Shown here: piece by piece, positions 9,443 through 19,212 of the stretch
How the letters are laid out: every line of letters begins with the position of its first letter
Position numbering within the stretch: the first letter of the stretch is position 1
Notes under the pieces: model-generated
Told to the model about the DNA's origin: nothing
Databases searched by the model: none
What the model saw: only the letters and a program-made list of their open reading frames with translations
Made by a program: the position numbers and the translations under genes
Origin: Sinohyriopsis cumingii
Taxonomy: Eukaryota > Mollusca > Bivalvia > Unionida > Unionidae
DNA length: 64,000 nucleotides
NCBI GenBank assembly: GCA_028554795.2
Contig: CM068827.1
Location: forward strand, 138,316,493-138,380,492
Direction: 5' to 3'

Positions 9443-9480
9443 GGGGATGTTTTCCTTCACGTCCGCGCTTTCACTATAAA
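9443..9480 (+). promoter_or_regulatory. Shared upstream box plus TATA, right-block gene 2 (copy A)
   Basis: GGGATGTTTTCC, then TTCACGTCCGCGC, then CTATAAAT. A partial extra copy (GGTCCGCGCG) lies at about 9395-9404. Confidence 0.75.
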
Positions 9481-9531
9481 TTAAAAATTGCTCGGCAGTC
9501 TAGCTACCTTTGTTGATTGATCAACACCAGA

Positions 9532-9849
9532 ATGAACACCAGACTAGCGAAACTGCTTGAATTTCATGTACACCTGGAATATGCCAGGCGTATAGTGAAT
9601 GAGCTGGCTGCAGAGGCCATAGTAGAAGAGGGAAGAATGTAAGAGGAGGCGAGAAGAAACAAAGAAGAGGAGGAGAGAAGAAACAAAGAAGAGGAAGAAA
9701 AGGAGAGAGGAAATTTCAGAATCCCAGAGACAGAAGATTGGGATTCTGAAGCCACTTATCCCGCCTCTGCTCTCCCCCAAAAAATAGTGAAAGGAGACTG
9801 GGGAAGAAGATGTGTGTGTGGTGCCAGGTCTGGAAGGTGCCATCATTAA
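9532..9849 (+). pseudogene. Right-block gene 2, Glu/Arg-rich coiled-coil protein (copy A, one stop)
   Basis: Starts MNTRLAKLLEFHVHLEY; the helix pattern LAKL.E..V.L...R..L matches gene 1, so the two look like duplicates. A long ERRNKEEE-type charged repeat follows, then a Cys-containing end (CVCGARSGRCHH). TAA at 9640-9642 interrupts the frame; copy B is open here. A hairpin follows 29 bases after the stop. Confidence 0.65.
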
Positions 9850-9878
9850 CCAGGTGTCATGGAGTTCAAAAAACAAAC

Positions 9879-9899
9879 AGCCCTTTCCAGGGCTACCCA
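9879..9899 (+). terminator. Histone-type 3'-end hairpin, right-block gene 2 (copy A)
   Basis: AGCCCT/TTCC/AGGGCT then ACCCA and CTAGAAAAGAAATAG. The loop differs by one base from the usual TTTC. Confidence 0.75.
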
Positions 9900-10093
9900 A
9901 TACTCTAGAAAAGAAATAGTAATCGATTTGCCAATGTGTGTATAGTTTGGGTTTTGTAACCGCTCACGTACCTTTGTGTGGATAGTAGATTAGGATTTGA
10001 TTTTGATGCTTGGCTTGTGTGAATGGTAGATTTTGGTTTGTTTCTTGCTACTTGGCGAATGTGGATAGTAGATAATATGAGATAAGAAAAGTA

Positions 10094-10131
10094 GGGGATG
10101 TTTTCCTTCACGTCCGCGCTTTAACTATAAA
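10094..10131 (+). promoter_or_regulatory. Shared upstream box plus TATA, right-block gene 3 (copy A)
   Basis: GGGATGTTTTCC, TTCACGTCCGCGC and CTATAAAA in the same order and spacing as the other modules. Confidence 0.75.
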
Positions 10132-10182
10132 ACTAACAGTGTTTGCCATTGGAGCCCATTCCACGGAATAAGCAAACAAGAA

Positions 10183-10844
10183 GATGCCAGCAGCTTCAGC
10201 TTTGTATAACAGCTTTGTATAACAACCTTATGGGAAGTTGGTACTGGATGGTGGATGGATTGAATGTAGCAGATAGGCTTGAACAGGAATGGAGGCATGC
10301 AGTGACAAAAGACTTCGTCTCAAGACAAGTAACAAGCCTCCACTTAGCAATCGATGTTGTGAAAGAAATGATAGAGGATGAGGAGAAGAGAATCAGAGGT
10401 TTCATTAACCCACCGTATGTGAAAGTGGGCAAGTTGAAAGAAGCCATAGTTTATGTGACGAGTGTAAGGTGTTTTTAAGAAGACATTGTAGAATGGACAG
10501 ATTGGTCTTTTGTGAAGTGGGGTTTAGACAAACTTAAGAAAACGGAAGAAGTAATGAGGAAAGTGCTGACCGAAGAGGTCAAGAACATCAAAGAAAAGTG
10601 GTCTAAGGAAAGAAAAGAAGAAGAAAATAGAAAGAAAAAGGAAGAAGTAAAGAAACTAAACGCTAACTGGATGAAAATCCAACAGAAGTTCCGAGCCATG
10701 GGTCACCCGGACTGGATACCGGAAAAAGAAAAGAAGAAGAAGAAAGGAATGATGGAAAAAATAAGGGGATGGATAAAGGAGTTAGAAGAAGAAGAAGCCC
10801 AAAGGCCCTTTTCAGGGCCACTCCAATCTCTCGAAAAGAGATAG
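10183..10844 (+). pseudogene. Right-block gene 3, charged coiled-coil protein (copy A, broken)
   Basis: A 13-base tandem duplication (AGCTTTGTATAAC twice, about 10198-10223) puts the ATG at 10183 out of frame with the long reading frame; a TAA at 10476-10478 is a second break. Readable parts: a Trp-containing N-terminal region (GSWYWMVDGLNVADRLEQEW), then a Lys/Glu helix and WMKIQQKFRAMGHPDWIP. The frame runs on through the hairpin to 10844. It is not the same protein as gene 3 of copy B. Confidence 0.55.
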
Positions 10845-11117
10845 ACTTTCAATTGCCAACCCTATTTTTGTTTTAAAAAAAAAACAAAAAACAAATCCCA
10901 TGTTAAATTCTCCTTGTCCCTAGAATTGCTTTTTTTCTCCCATGTTAAATTTCCCTTGTCCGTAGACTAACCCAAAATAGATTTCCATTTCAATTCCCAT
11001 TGTCCCCAGAGGGCCGCAACAATATCTCCCATGTTAAATTTACATAGTCCCCAGAGGGCCGCGACCCTGTTTTTAATGGTAAGTCCCATTGTCCCTAGAT
11101 CGCCCCACTTTACTACT
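10797..11117 (+). repeat. Right terminal inverted repeat of element A
   Basis: Inverse match to 16958-17290. After the hairpin come A-rich sequence and several degenerate units of the form CCATGTTAAATTTCCCTTGTCC...CTAG. The terminus ...CCCCACTTTACTACT is the inverse of the AGTAGTGAATAGGGG at the left end of element B. The left partner is outside the window, so a target duplication cannot be checked. Confidence 0.75.
10804..10824 (+). terminator. Histone-type 3'-end hairpin in right TIR (copy A)
   Basis: Perfect GGCCCT/TTTC/AGGGCC with AAA before and ACTCCA after, then CTCTCGAAAAGAGATAGACTTTC. It lies at the inner edge of the terminal inverted repeat. Confidence 0.85.
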
Positions 11118-11230
11118 CATATTGCCATGTTGCCAACTACATTACCGAATTTCTTACTATGTTGCCTTATTTCCAACAATCTTGTCCTGTTGCCGTGTAC
11201 GAGGCTATGGCGCGACTCACGTTGCCCCTT
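11118..11230. other. Flank right of element A
   Basis: Contains CATGTTGCC/ATGTTGCC-like short repeats that weakly echo the TIR units. No gene seen. Confidence 0.3.
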
Positions 11231-11346
11231 TTGCTACTCGGAGACCAAGCTGTCAGCTACATCGCCCTTATGCCAGCAGACAGAGGTGAGATGGCAGTGA
11301 TCCGTGACGGAGAGCGCTCTAGACCACTGATCCACTCGGGGCCCCT
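11231..11346 (-). mobile_element. tRNA-derived SINE fragment
   Basis: Read on the minus strand it opens GGGGCCCCGAGTGGATCAGTGG and TCTAGAGCGCTCTCCGT, matching the head of the SINE at 16159. The A-box region is clear; the B box is lost. Truncated. Confidence 0.6.
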
Positions 11347-13008
11347 GAATAACGTATTGTAGAATATTCAGTATGGCATAGCAAGCCTTGTTTTGGAAAG
11401 CGAGTTAATTCAAATGTTGTTAAACCTCACAACAACAATTTCTTTCAGTTTATGTGAGGAACATTTCAAACGTTCTCCAGTAGACTGAGAAAGCTCCGAG
11501 TGTGATTCACATAGGCTCACGTTAAAATATTTTTAAAAAAATGAAATCCACAATATAAAAAAAACATGTCATCTACATATACATTGCATTAACTTTCTAC
11601 TTCAATATAAATATGTTGAAAAGTAAAGTGACTATTATGTTTGTCCCAAACCCGGTATAATGTACCGAAAGTCCTAATATCCAAGATAGAAACTGAAATA
11701 GTAGATCCAGACGAGAGTGTGTAATTGTTTACAAATGATAATAAGATATTTAGTGCAGGATGTACATGTTATTGAGAACCTGATTTAGGCAATAAGTGTC
11801 TGTTTAAAATTTTATTAAATGTTTTATCCATGAATTATATACCAGTAAGTGTTCACTCTTCCAGGTAATGGGTTACGTAGATTTCTAGCACGTGACGTTT
11901 TCGTTTTAGATGTAATATCATTTAAAATTCGACATTTATCATGGGCAGAAACTGTGACATGGATTTCATCTAGAATTGTCATGTAGTTGGTCATTTAAAC
12001 AAAATGGTCAGTGTACATGCCGATCTCTTCATCGAGAAAATCCTGGATGTTTTATATGTATGCTCTTGTTCGTTCATGCTTTTCGTCGTTCTATAGGTGC
12101 AACAACACACGACACTCGTACCTTGGATGGATAATTTGAATTAAGTTAGAATTACATATATTTATATGGCATGTTTTAAAATAATAGTTAATAGCTGTAG
12201 ATGAAAACACCCCAGTTTGGAATGAGCCTAGTGACAAGGTATCAAAGTTAAGCCAATGCAAGGAGAACCTGCATTTTGTAAGTTTGGATGTTGTCTCCGA
12301 GTAAAAACAGTTGTATTCACTACAAAAACCTCAGGTAATAAATGTGTTCTTTTATCATTCATTTTAAATTTTAATATGAAAGTTTATTTGTACTTATCAT
12401 TAAAATCTGCCCCAGTCATTGTAAAAGTCAATCTATATTTCATTGATTCTGCCGAAGAAAGTTTATAATAAAAAAATTGTCATGTTTCGTTATGTTCAAT
12501 GTTCGATGCTCAATGGAAAGCGGTAATAGATTGGTAGGTAATTTAAACAGAGTATCGATATTGGTTAACTACAGACTCCTTGAACTTTAATACCAGCTGC
12601 AAAAAATTAAATTTCCACTTTGATGTATCCTATATAATCAATAAAAACTCACTGGTTGAAAGATAAAACCTAATCATGTGGACTACAATTAAACGTAAGA
12701 CAAGACAAGTTTCAAATGTTCTTGGAGAGGATTATTTTTGTACGGTGATTTGCTCACATTCATGATAAGTCAGTTGAATGATGCTAAATTTGCCTTCTGC
12801 CGCTTTCAATTTTTTTATTCTAGAGCTAAATATATTCGTGGTATGTATTTAAGAAAAAAGACACCTTAAGATATGTGACTCTGAGTGTATGATTGTTGCA
12901 TTAGATTTGACATGACAAACGGGTATGTTCCATTCATGTTTATCGACACTCCCGTAAGAGAAAAGACATATGCTATATAGGAATTTAAATTTAAACATAC
13001 TGCCGTAT
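11347..13008. other. AT-rich host DNA
   Basis: No supported gene, RNA or repeat. Open frames here are short and of random composition. Confidence 0.5.
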
Positions 13009-13245
13009 ACGTTTAATTATGATTGGATATAAACACTGAAGTGATATGTCTACGTTTAATTATGATCGGATATAAACACTGAGGCGATACGCCTAAGTTT
13101 AATTATGGTTGGATGTTAACACTGAGGTGATACGTATAAGTTTAATTATGATTGGATGTAAACACTGAGGTGATACGTTAAAGTTTAATTATGATTGGAT
13201 ATAAACACTGAGGTGATACGTATAAGTTTAATTATGATTGGATAT
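13009..13245. repeat. 43-bp tandem repeat, about 5.5 copies
   Basis: Units of about 43 bases with the core GTTTAATTATGATTGGATAT followed by AAACACTGAGGTGATACG. A further diverged unit (ATATAAACACTGAAGCG) stands alone near 14229-14265. Confidence 0.85.
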
Positions 13246-15119
13246 TCTTATGTCACTTGTTTAGGCACGAATAAACAGTAACACAAGAAAGAGTGAAAAC
13301 AACAAGGTTTTAAAAATACAATAATTTATTTACCTGAAAAATATCTGTTCGGTTTTATAGAATCAAATCCAAAAACAATCCGAGAATTATCCAAGAATAA
13401 AATTTTAGTAGACCTAATAACAAAATGTTCTACTGATTTCACGTTGGAATCACGAAGAAGAATCCAAGATAGAAGTCAATGACGTATGCTACAATCTGTA
13501 GTGTTGAAGTCTACTGTTCCTTGTAGAAATAAGAATTATCACTTCGGTTTCTGATAGCTGAATATTTTTTTAATAAAAAAGTGTCTTTGTTCCACATTAT
13601 TACACGAGCACACGTATTTTCCAGAAAAATAACAGAATTAATCTTTTTGAATCCAAGGAATTTGAAATAACTCCAAACCAAGTAATTTGAAATAACTCCA
13701 AACAGCACAAAATAAAACGATCAGTTTAACGGTCCAACTTCTACTGAGATTAATTCTCCAAATGAATAGGTTATATAGGCTTTCTAAACGTAAACAAGGG
13801 TCACGTGATCATCTTCTATAAGTTTATAGAAGCAAGTACTTGTTACAGCTCACGTTTACCCAGTGTGATCCTGACGAAAACCAATCAATTTTGCTCTAAG
13901 AAATAAATAAAAAATTGTTTATATCTTAAAGACAAGGTCCCATCATGACCTTGGAAAAAACCAATCATTTTAGCATAAAATAAAACTTGTTTACGAAGGT
14001 TTCTACAACTTCTGAAACAAGGTAAGGATTTAAATCAACATCTGGTGTTTATAAACTAACAGTCAAGGTCAACTATTTTCTACAACAAAAAAAAAATACC
14101 ATCACTAGTGAATAAATTTACATTCCAATATCATGTAATGAAAAATAAAAAAATTAAAACTGACAAACAATTAAATTGAAATAAATTTATATTAAATCAG
14201 ATATAATTAAATCAAATATACATAACAATATAAACACTGAAGCGAAAAGTCATAGTTTAACAATCAAGACTGTTCTTGTTATATTTATGTGTCACTCTTT
14301 CAGCCATTTCATTATATAATATGGACTGAACTAATTATCACGACAAATGAATAACTTTCGTACTTTGGTATCTTCACTATTAAGCATGACATATTTACAA
14401 ATGCTGATGAAATTATTAAAAGTGTAAAATAGTTACCTTCGTAAAACATGCATCTACACTCTCCCTTGTTTTCATCCTTCTAACAAGCTCCAAAATATGT
14501 GCCCATAGAATCAGGTCCAAGGTGACCAAACAATACAATTCACAACCGTGAATTCACCTTTTCATGTCCATTAAGTTTACATACGATCATACGGTGAGGA
14601 TCTCAATAGTTAATACTATTATTACACGAGTAAACTATTTTAAACTCTGAATAGAAAGGGACGAATACCTTCAGATTTGCTCTGACTGTAAGAACGATTA
14701 GCCATGCTGCTAAATACTCAGATTCGTCTCGTAACGTCATAATCTCACCCGAGCGTATTTTTTTTTTTTTGGGGGGGGGGGGGTATTAAAATGCTCGGCT
14801 GTTTCAGTAGAGATTGCATTTTGGTGACATTGGAATGACCATATCTATTAATCCAGTGAATGAATATGCATCTTGTCTTCCGAGAGCAGGTAAAATGTCA
14901 AACCGAGTAACATGACCGAAATTAGTATATAAAATTCAGGTGTACCTTAAAAGGTCTTTTGAAAATATGCAGTAAAAGAGAAGAAAAAACGCCAGAAGGT
15001 TTAAAGCTGAGCTGAGCGATATAATAAAACCTCAATGGCTATAAAAAAAATCTGCCAAACGTGATTTACTCTCACGGATTTCACTTACGTTACTCAGCAA
15101 TATAATAAAATCTTACTGG
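13246..15119. other. AT-rich host DNA with a T13/G13 run
   Basis: No gene supported. A run of 13 T then 13 G sits at 14758-14783. Confidence 0.5.
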
Positions 15120-16957
15120 CTTTAACCTAGCTGTGACATCTTCAATGTTAAATGTCAGCCTTGGTTTGACACAGATTGCAAAACCGCCAAAAGCAAAGCC
15201 TTAAGATATCTAAGACAGTTCAGATTAAAAGGCACAATTGAATCACTTGAATATTATAAATTGTATAGAAATATGTATAAATCTCTAACAAGAAACAAGC
15301 AGAGGCAATATGAATAAAAACCAAAAATAGCCTTTTATCTGCTTTATAGTCTAAAAATACACACATTTTACGTTGCCTTGTAAAGAACCAAAGTACTAGT
15401 ATGCAAAACAGTATCCCGTCTGCGACTTGGTATGACTATTGTTTCAGAATTATTTATCTTTTCCAGTTATGCAGACCAGATACAGGAAGATGAAAACATT
15501 CAATTAATTCATGAGACTTAAGATAGAACAATCACTAAAGTGGAGGTTCGCCTACCATTGAGTAAACTGAAAACATGACTAAGCTGGGGGAATAGATGCT
15601 TTATGGGCCAACATAAGAGTACCAACATTAACAATATTATTTAATAAACTAATTGATGATGGATATTATCCACAATATTGGTCAACGGCTGTAATCACAC
15701 CAATTTTGAAGAAAAGGGATGCAAATGAAGCCTCCAATTACGGATGTATTAGTCTATTAACTGTATAAAGCAAAGTGTAAATTTACATCGATTTTAAATA
15801 GAGGATAAATAAATGGGTGGAGGAAAACGAATTACTGGGCGAAGAGCAAGCAGGATTTTGAGCGGGATATTCTACAGCAGACAATATATTTATATACATT
15901 AATTTTTAAATATTTAAGAAAACGTAGGCGTAAATTCAATGCAGTATTAATTGACTATAACAAAGCCTTTGGTAGGATAGAGACACGTTTACTGTACCAA
16001 AAGGTAGTGAGCATTTTCATGGAGAAATGGTAAGAATTATTAAAGCAATTTATAATTATGTAAATGCATGTGTTAAGTTCAACAGTCTTATTACCGGTGT
16101 GTTTAATTGCCCTTTGGACGTCCACTAGGTTGTGTTTTATCACCTTTATTCTTTCCGTGGGGCCTCGAGTGGCCGAGTGGTCTAAAGCACTCTCCGTTAA
16201 GAAACACCACCATCTCACGTCGGTCTGCGTGGGTTCGAGTCTCAGAATCGGCCAATGTGGGTATGTGAGAAAGCTTTCAGTAGCTTCTCGAGGGTCGGTG
16301 GTTCTTTCCGGGGATTTCCCGGGTTCTTCCTCCACCATTAATACTGGTCGCCATGTATAGCCTATCGTGTGCTGAATAATGGCGGTAAACCTACAACAAA
16401 AAGGATTCTTTTCGTTATTTTTGAACCATCTGAAACCCGATTTAACCGAGGAAACTGGGGAGAAGCGGTAGAAACCTTGGACCTAATTTTACTGTTGTAT
16501 GCAAACAATTTATTTGTCTTTGCTGAAACTGCTCTCAAAATATTCTCAATAGGCTGCCTACATATATTGCCTAAGTGGAAATTGAAAAAGAATATGGAAA
16601 AAACAAGAGTGGCTGTGTTTCGCAGAGGTGGCCATTTCATAAGTCATGAAAAGTGGTACTATGGCCATACAGAGATAAAGAATTAATAATATTATAAGTA
16701 TTTTGGATGCATATTTTCTTAAAAAAAAAACTCATGGTATCTATGCAAAAATCTCTCCTTGCATGCGCTAAGGGCCATGCATATATTGAAGCAAAGTCTG
16801 TCAAATTTAGCAGATTACCCGTAACTAGATTGCTTCGTTTGTTTGATGCGAAGGTAGATTTGTGTGTATTGGAATCCCAGGTATGGTATGGGTCTGCTAC
16901 TTCAAGGTATGCCCTTTGAGATGCAGTATACCAGTACAAGCAAAAACAGAGATCGCC
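15120..16957 (+). mobile_element. Decayed non-LTR (LINE) retrotransposon, invaded by a SINE and by element B
   Basis: Remnants in several frames read as a LINE second reading frame in correct order: QPWFDTDC near 15158, YYPQYWSTAVITPILKKRDA near 15660-15725, GRPLGCVLSPLFF near 16115-16150, then after the SINE the catalytic-loop region LLLYANNLFVFAETA near 16490-16535 (family form YADD, here YANN), TRVAVFRRGG near 16600, and LLRLFDAKVDL near 16830. Many stops and frameshifts; inactive. The 3' end is missing because element B begins at 16958. Confidence 0.85.
16159..16404 (+). mobile_element. tRNA-derived SINE nested in the LINE
   Basis: A tRNA-like head (A box TGGCCGAGTGGTCTAAAGC, B box GGGTTCGAGTCT) is followed by a SINE body. 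It is flanked by near-identical 11-base direct repeats, ATTCTTTCCGT at 16148-16158 and ATTCTTTTCGT at 16405-16415, a plausible target-site duplication with one mismatch. It interrupts the LINE reverse transcriptase. Confidence 0.8.
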
Positions 16958-17290
16958 AGTAGTGAATAGGGGCACTAGAGCGACAATGGGAATTAGCATT
17001 AAAAACACCCCTGGGCAAATATAGCGACAATGGAAATTTAACATGGAGAAAAATCGTGGGCAAATATAGCGACAAGGGAAATTAACATGGAGAAAAAAAA
17101 TCGTGGGCCACTCTAGCGACAAGGGGAATTGAACATGGGGGGAATAAAGTGTGGGTCTATCTAGGGACAAGGGTGAATTGAACATGGGATTTTTTTTTTT
17201 TAAATATTTTTTTAAATTTAAAAAAGGGGTAGACAATTGAAAGTCATTCTCTTTTCGAGAAATATGGGTGGCCCTGAAAAGGGCCTTTGG
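16958..17290 (+). repeat. Left terminal inverted repeat of element B
   Basis: Outer part has four degenerate units containing CTAGCGACAAGGGGAATTGAACATGG-like sequence; then an A/T-rich run and an outward-facing histone-type hairpin. The inner about 170 bases match 36996-37172 in inverse; the outer units are missing on the right side. Confidence 0.85.
17265..17285 (-). terminator. Histone-type 3'-end hairpin in left TIR, facing outward
   Basis: On the minus strand: GGCCCT/TTTC/AGGGCC then ACCCA, then ATATTTCTCGAAAAGAGAATG. AAA precedes the hairpin. It would end a minus-strand transcript coming from about 17.6 kb. Confidence 0.85.
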
Positions 17291-17600
17291 GTTTATGTTA
17301 ATGTATCCATTAACATAAAGGGCATCTGCGGCATCTTCTTGTCCTCAAGCTGCGTCTTACTCGAGGACCATAAATCAGTGTCCTCTTGAGGCAACCTTGT
17401 CTTTCTACGTACACTCTTCGTATCCACAGACTGGTGTCTGACTTGTCGACAACGGTCCACTTGGACCGGACATACATGAGCATGTCCGTCCTAAACATCA
17501 AGGGAGACACAAGGGTGGATGATTCGACTGTGGTTTACATCTTGAAGCGACGAGAACAGGTAAATCAATGCAGTGAACTGCGCTTATTTATAGGTAGAGG
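17291..17600 (-). other. Possible decayed minus-strand terminal gene
   Basis: A minus-strand TATAAATA lies at about 17586-17593 and the outward hairpin follows at 17285, the same promoter-gene-hairpin layout as the right block. The frame is uncertain: the first ATG is followed directly by a stop; a frame from 17498 to 17310 encodes about 62 Arg/Cys-rich residues. I cannot name a product. A plus-strand frame over the same bases (17386-17619) is the alternative. Confidence 0.35.
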
Positions 17601-17705
17601 AAGGATTGAAACGGATTGAGTTCATTCACCAATCCAAACACGCGTTACAAAATTCAGTCAGTCCGCATCCAATCTGAAGAGAGCAGTCTGTGACGTCACG
17701 TGGTC

Positions 17706-17712
17706 TATATAG
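17706..17712 (+). promoter_or_regulatory. TATA box of left coiled-coil gene
   Basis: TATATAG 48 bases before the start at 17760. Confidence 0.5.
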
Positions 17713-17759
17713 ATTCGCTAGCGCTTGTGTGCAGTCAATCTATGTGACAGTGATTCAAC

Positions 17760-18329
17760 ATGACGGAAACTCAGAAAACGATTCATTGGGGTGCACCAGC
17801 AGGGGAGACTGCCCAAGGGAACCCGGACTTACTTTCAGAAGAGGTGAATTGGGATTTTGTGGATTTTCTTACCTCGCAAGAATTTGTAACGGAATCTTCG
17901 TTACCTTCTTCATTACCGCAAGTGGAGAATTTTAGACAGAGACAGAAAGAAGAATTGGAGAAATTTATACAACGACAAAAGGAAGCGGAACAAGCTTTTC
18001 TCCTACAGCAACAGCAGCAAGAAGAAGAGGTAAGAAAAAAACAACAACAAGAAGAAGTAGCAGCAGCAAAGAAACAAGAGGGTGAAAATCAAACGGTCAA
18101 GGTACTGTTAGACATTTTAGCGGAGTTAAGAAGTCTGAAACAAATGTATCAGACTTCTTTATTACGACCGAAGAGAATACGACCTTCCCAAGCTACACAC
18201 GTTAACCCTGTGACTAAGCCTGTCGTACCACCCTTAGTGATTTCAACCAAATCATCATCAACAGTACGCAGTCCAGAATTAGGCCTTGGCCGTGGCAAAG
18301 GCTTAAGGCAGTTAAAGTTGATTGCTTAA
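17760..18329 (+). CDS. Left terminal coiled-coil protein, intact
   Basis: 189 residues. Residues about 55-110 are a Gln/Glu/Lys-rich helix (RQKEELEKFIQRQKEAEQAF) ending in Gln runs; a second helix ILAELRSLKQMYQ and a basic Pro/Ser-rich tail follow. It has its own TATA box, and a histone-type hairpin comes 27 bases after the stop. Composition and layout resemble the right-block genes. No recognised domain; function unknown. Confidence 0.7.
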   Translation: MTETQKTIHWGAPAGETAQGNPDLLSEEVNWDFVDFLTSQEFVTESSLPSSLPQVENFRQRQKEELEKFIQRQKEAEQAFLLQQQQQEEEVRKKQQQEEVAAAKKQEGENQTVKVLLDILAELRSLKQMYQTSLLRPKRIRPSQATHVNPVTKPVVPPLVISTKSSSTVRSPELGLGRGKGLRQLKLIA

Positions 18330-18356
18330 ACTCACCCCTACACCAAAAAAACCAAA

Positions 18357-18377
18357 GGCCCTTTTCAGGGCCACCCA
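18357..18377 (+). terminator. Histone-type 3'-end hairpin after left coiled-coil gene
   Basis: AAA, then GGCCCT/TTTC/AGGGCC, then ACCCA, then CTCTCGAAAAGAAATAC. Full match to the metazoan histone consensus, and not inside a TIR. Confidence 0.9.
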
Positions 18378-18520
18378 CGTCTCTCGAAAAGAAATACAAT
18401 TTCAATTTGATAATAACTCAAAAAAAAACATTTTACCCCTATAGTACGTGTATATGAGTGCGTGAGTGTAGCTTCTTATTTTAAAATCAAAACTCAAAGA
18501 CACTTACCTTATATAATTAA

Positions 18521-18526
18521 TTTATT
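18521..18526 (-). terminator. Poly(A) signal of zinc-knuckle gene
   Basis: AATAAA on the minus strand about 85 bases beyond the stop of the zinc-knuckle gene. Confidence 0.5.
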
Positions 18527-18610
18527 CTTTTATCCATTGTTACAATCCAATTCACAATTCACAACAGAACACTTTAATATAAAGTTCATTGACTTCTTCT
18601 TTCTCCTTGT

Positions 18611-19077
18611 TTAGTCTCTCTGTTTTTTAAATTTCTTCACTGTCACAGGCTTTTCCTCTTCTTCCTCCTCACTTTCTTCCCTTCTTCTTTTCTTCTCCTG
18701 CTTCTTTTTCTTCACCTGTCTGCTTTCTTCCTCTGCAGAATCCCTCTCTTCTTCCCAATAATCCCTCTCTTCTTCTGAAGAATCCCTCTTTTCTTCTGAC
18801 TCCTCTTGTTTCTTTTTTGGGCAATCTGGAGACCAATGTCCTTTTTCATGACAATAATAACAGGTATCTTGACTTCTGTCATTTTAGCCCCTTTTTTTCT
18901 TTTTTGACGGTCTGGACACTCTGAAGACCAATGCCCTTTCTTCTGACAGATATAGCGAGTATCTTGACTTTTATCTCGAAAGGAAGGAGAGTAGTCCGTG
19001 GGCTGGTCTGAAGAGAATTTTCTGATGACCCCTCGCAAAGCTCTGACGAAACGTTTGATTTGGCTAGTCTCTTCCAT
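18611..19077 (-). pseudogene. CCHC zinc-knuckle protein, frameshifted
   Basis: From the minus-strand ATG at 19077 the N-terminus (EETSQIKRFVRALRGVIRKF) is basic and helical. Two zinc knuckles follow: YICQKKGHWSSEC, whose first Cys appears lost, and after a frame change near 18885 a complete CYYCHEKGHWSPDC. The C-terminus is Glu/Lys-rich and ends at 18611. Such knuckles bind single-stranded nucleic acid in retroviral Gag and CNBP-like proteins. A TATA at 19134-19141 (minus strand) and an AATAAA beyond the stop frame the gene. Divergent to the polymerase. Confidence 0.75.
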
Positions 19078-19133
19078 CGTTGTGCTCGGTTTGAGAGTGA
19101 AATGAATAGTGAAAGGACAAGACACACACCCTT

Positions 19134-19164
19134 GTATATACGCTGGTCTGCCATGACTATAAAT
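19134..19164. promoter_or_regulatory. Divergent TATA boxes, zinc-knuckle and polymerase genes
   Basis: GTATATAC at 19134-19141 for the minus-strand gene and TATAAAT at 19158-19164 for the polymerase, so both are served from one short intergenic region. Confidence 0.5.
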
Positions 19165-19212
19165 TAGTCCATGGTGTTTAAACTTGAGTCATTTTGACGT
19201 TTTGCACTCAAG

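Larger units (their letters stand above)
1..11117 (+). mobile_element. Polinton/adintovirus-like element, copy A (left part outside window)
   Basis: Integrated double-stranded DNA virus/transposon with packaging ATPase, retroviral-type integrase, penton-like and major capsid proteins and adenain-like protease in the usual Polinton combination. The whole stretch is collinear with 26407-37172 of element B. It enters the window just upstream of the ATPase promoter. The right end is placed at 11117, where the sequence ends in ACTACT, the inverse of the AGTAGT that opens element B at 16958. The ATPase, core-like protein, 214-residue-type protein, penton, protease and right-block genes are broken. 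Integrase, membrane protein, pVI-like protein, major capsid protein and the 159-residue gene read open. Confidence 0.93.

Noticed and set aside
1..11117. Elements A and B as one tandem segmental duplication
   Set aside because: Each has its own terminal repeat, they are separated by unrelated host DNA, and B cuts a LINE; two insertions explain this better.
16064..16360. 98-codon plus-strand frame and the overlapping minus-strand frame
   Set aside because: They span the LINE/SINE junction; the SINE is the better explanation.
16637..17236. 199-codon minus-strand open frame
   Set aside because: It runs across the junction between the LINE and element B and through TIR repeat units, so it is accidental.
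18879..19154. 91-codon minus-strand frame with a hydrophobic start
   Set aside because: It overlaps the zinc-knuckle gene in another frame and shows no domain.
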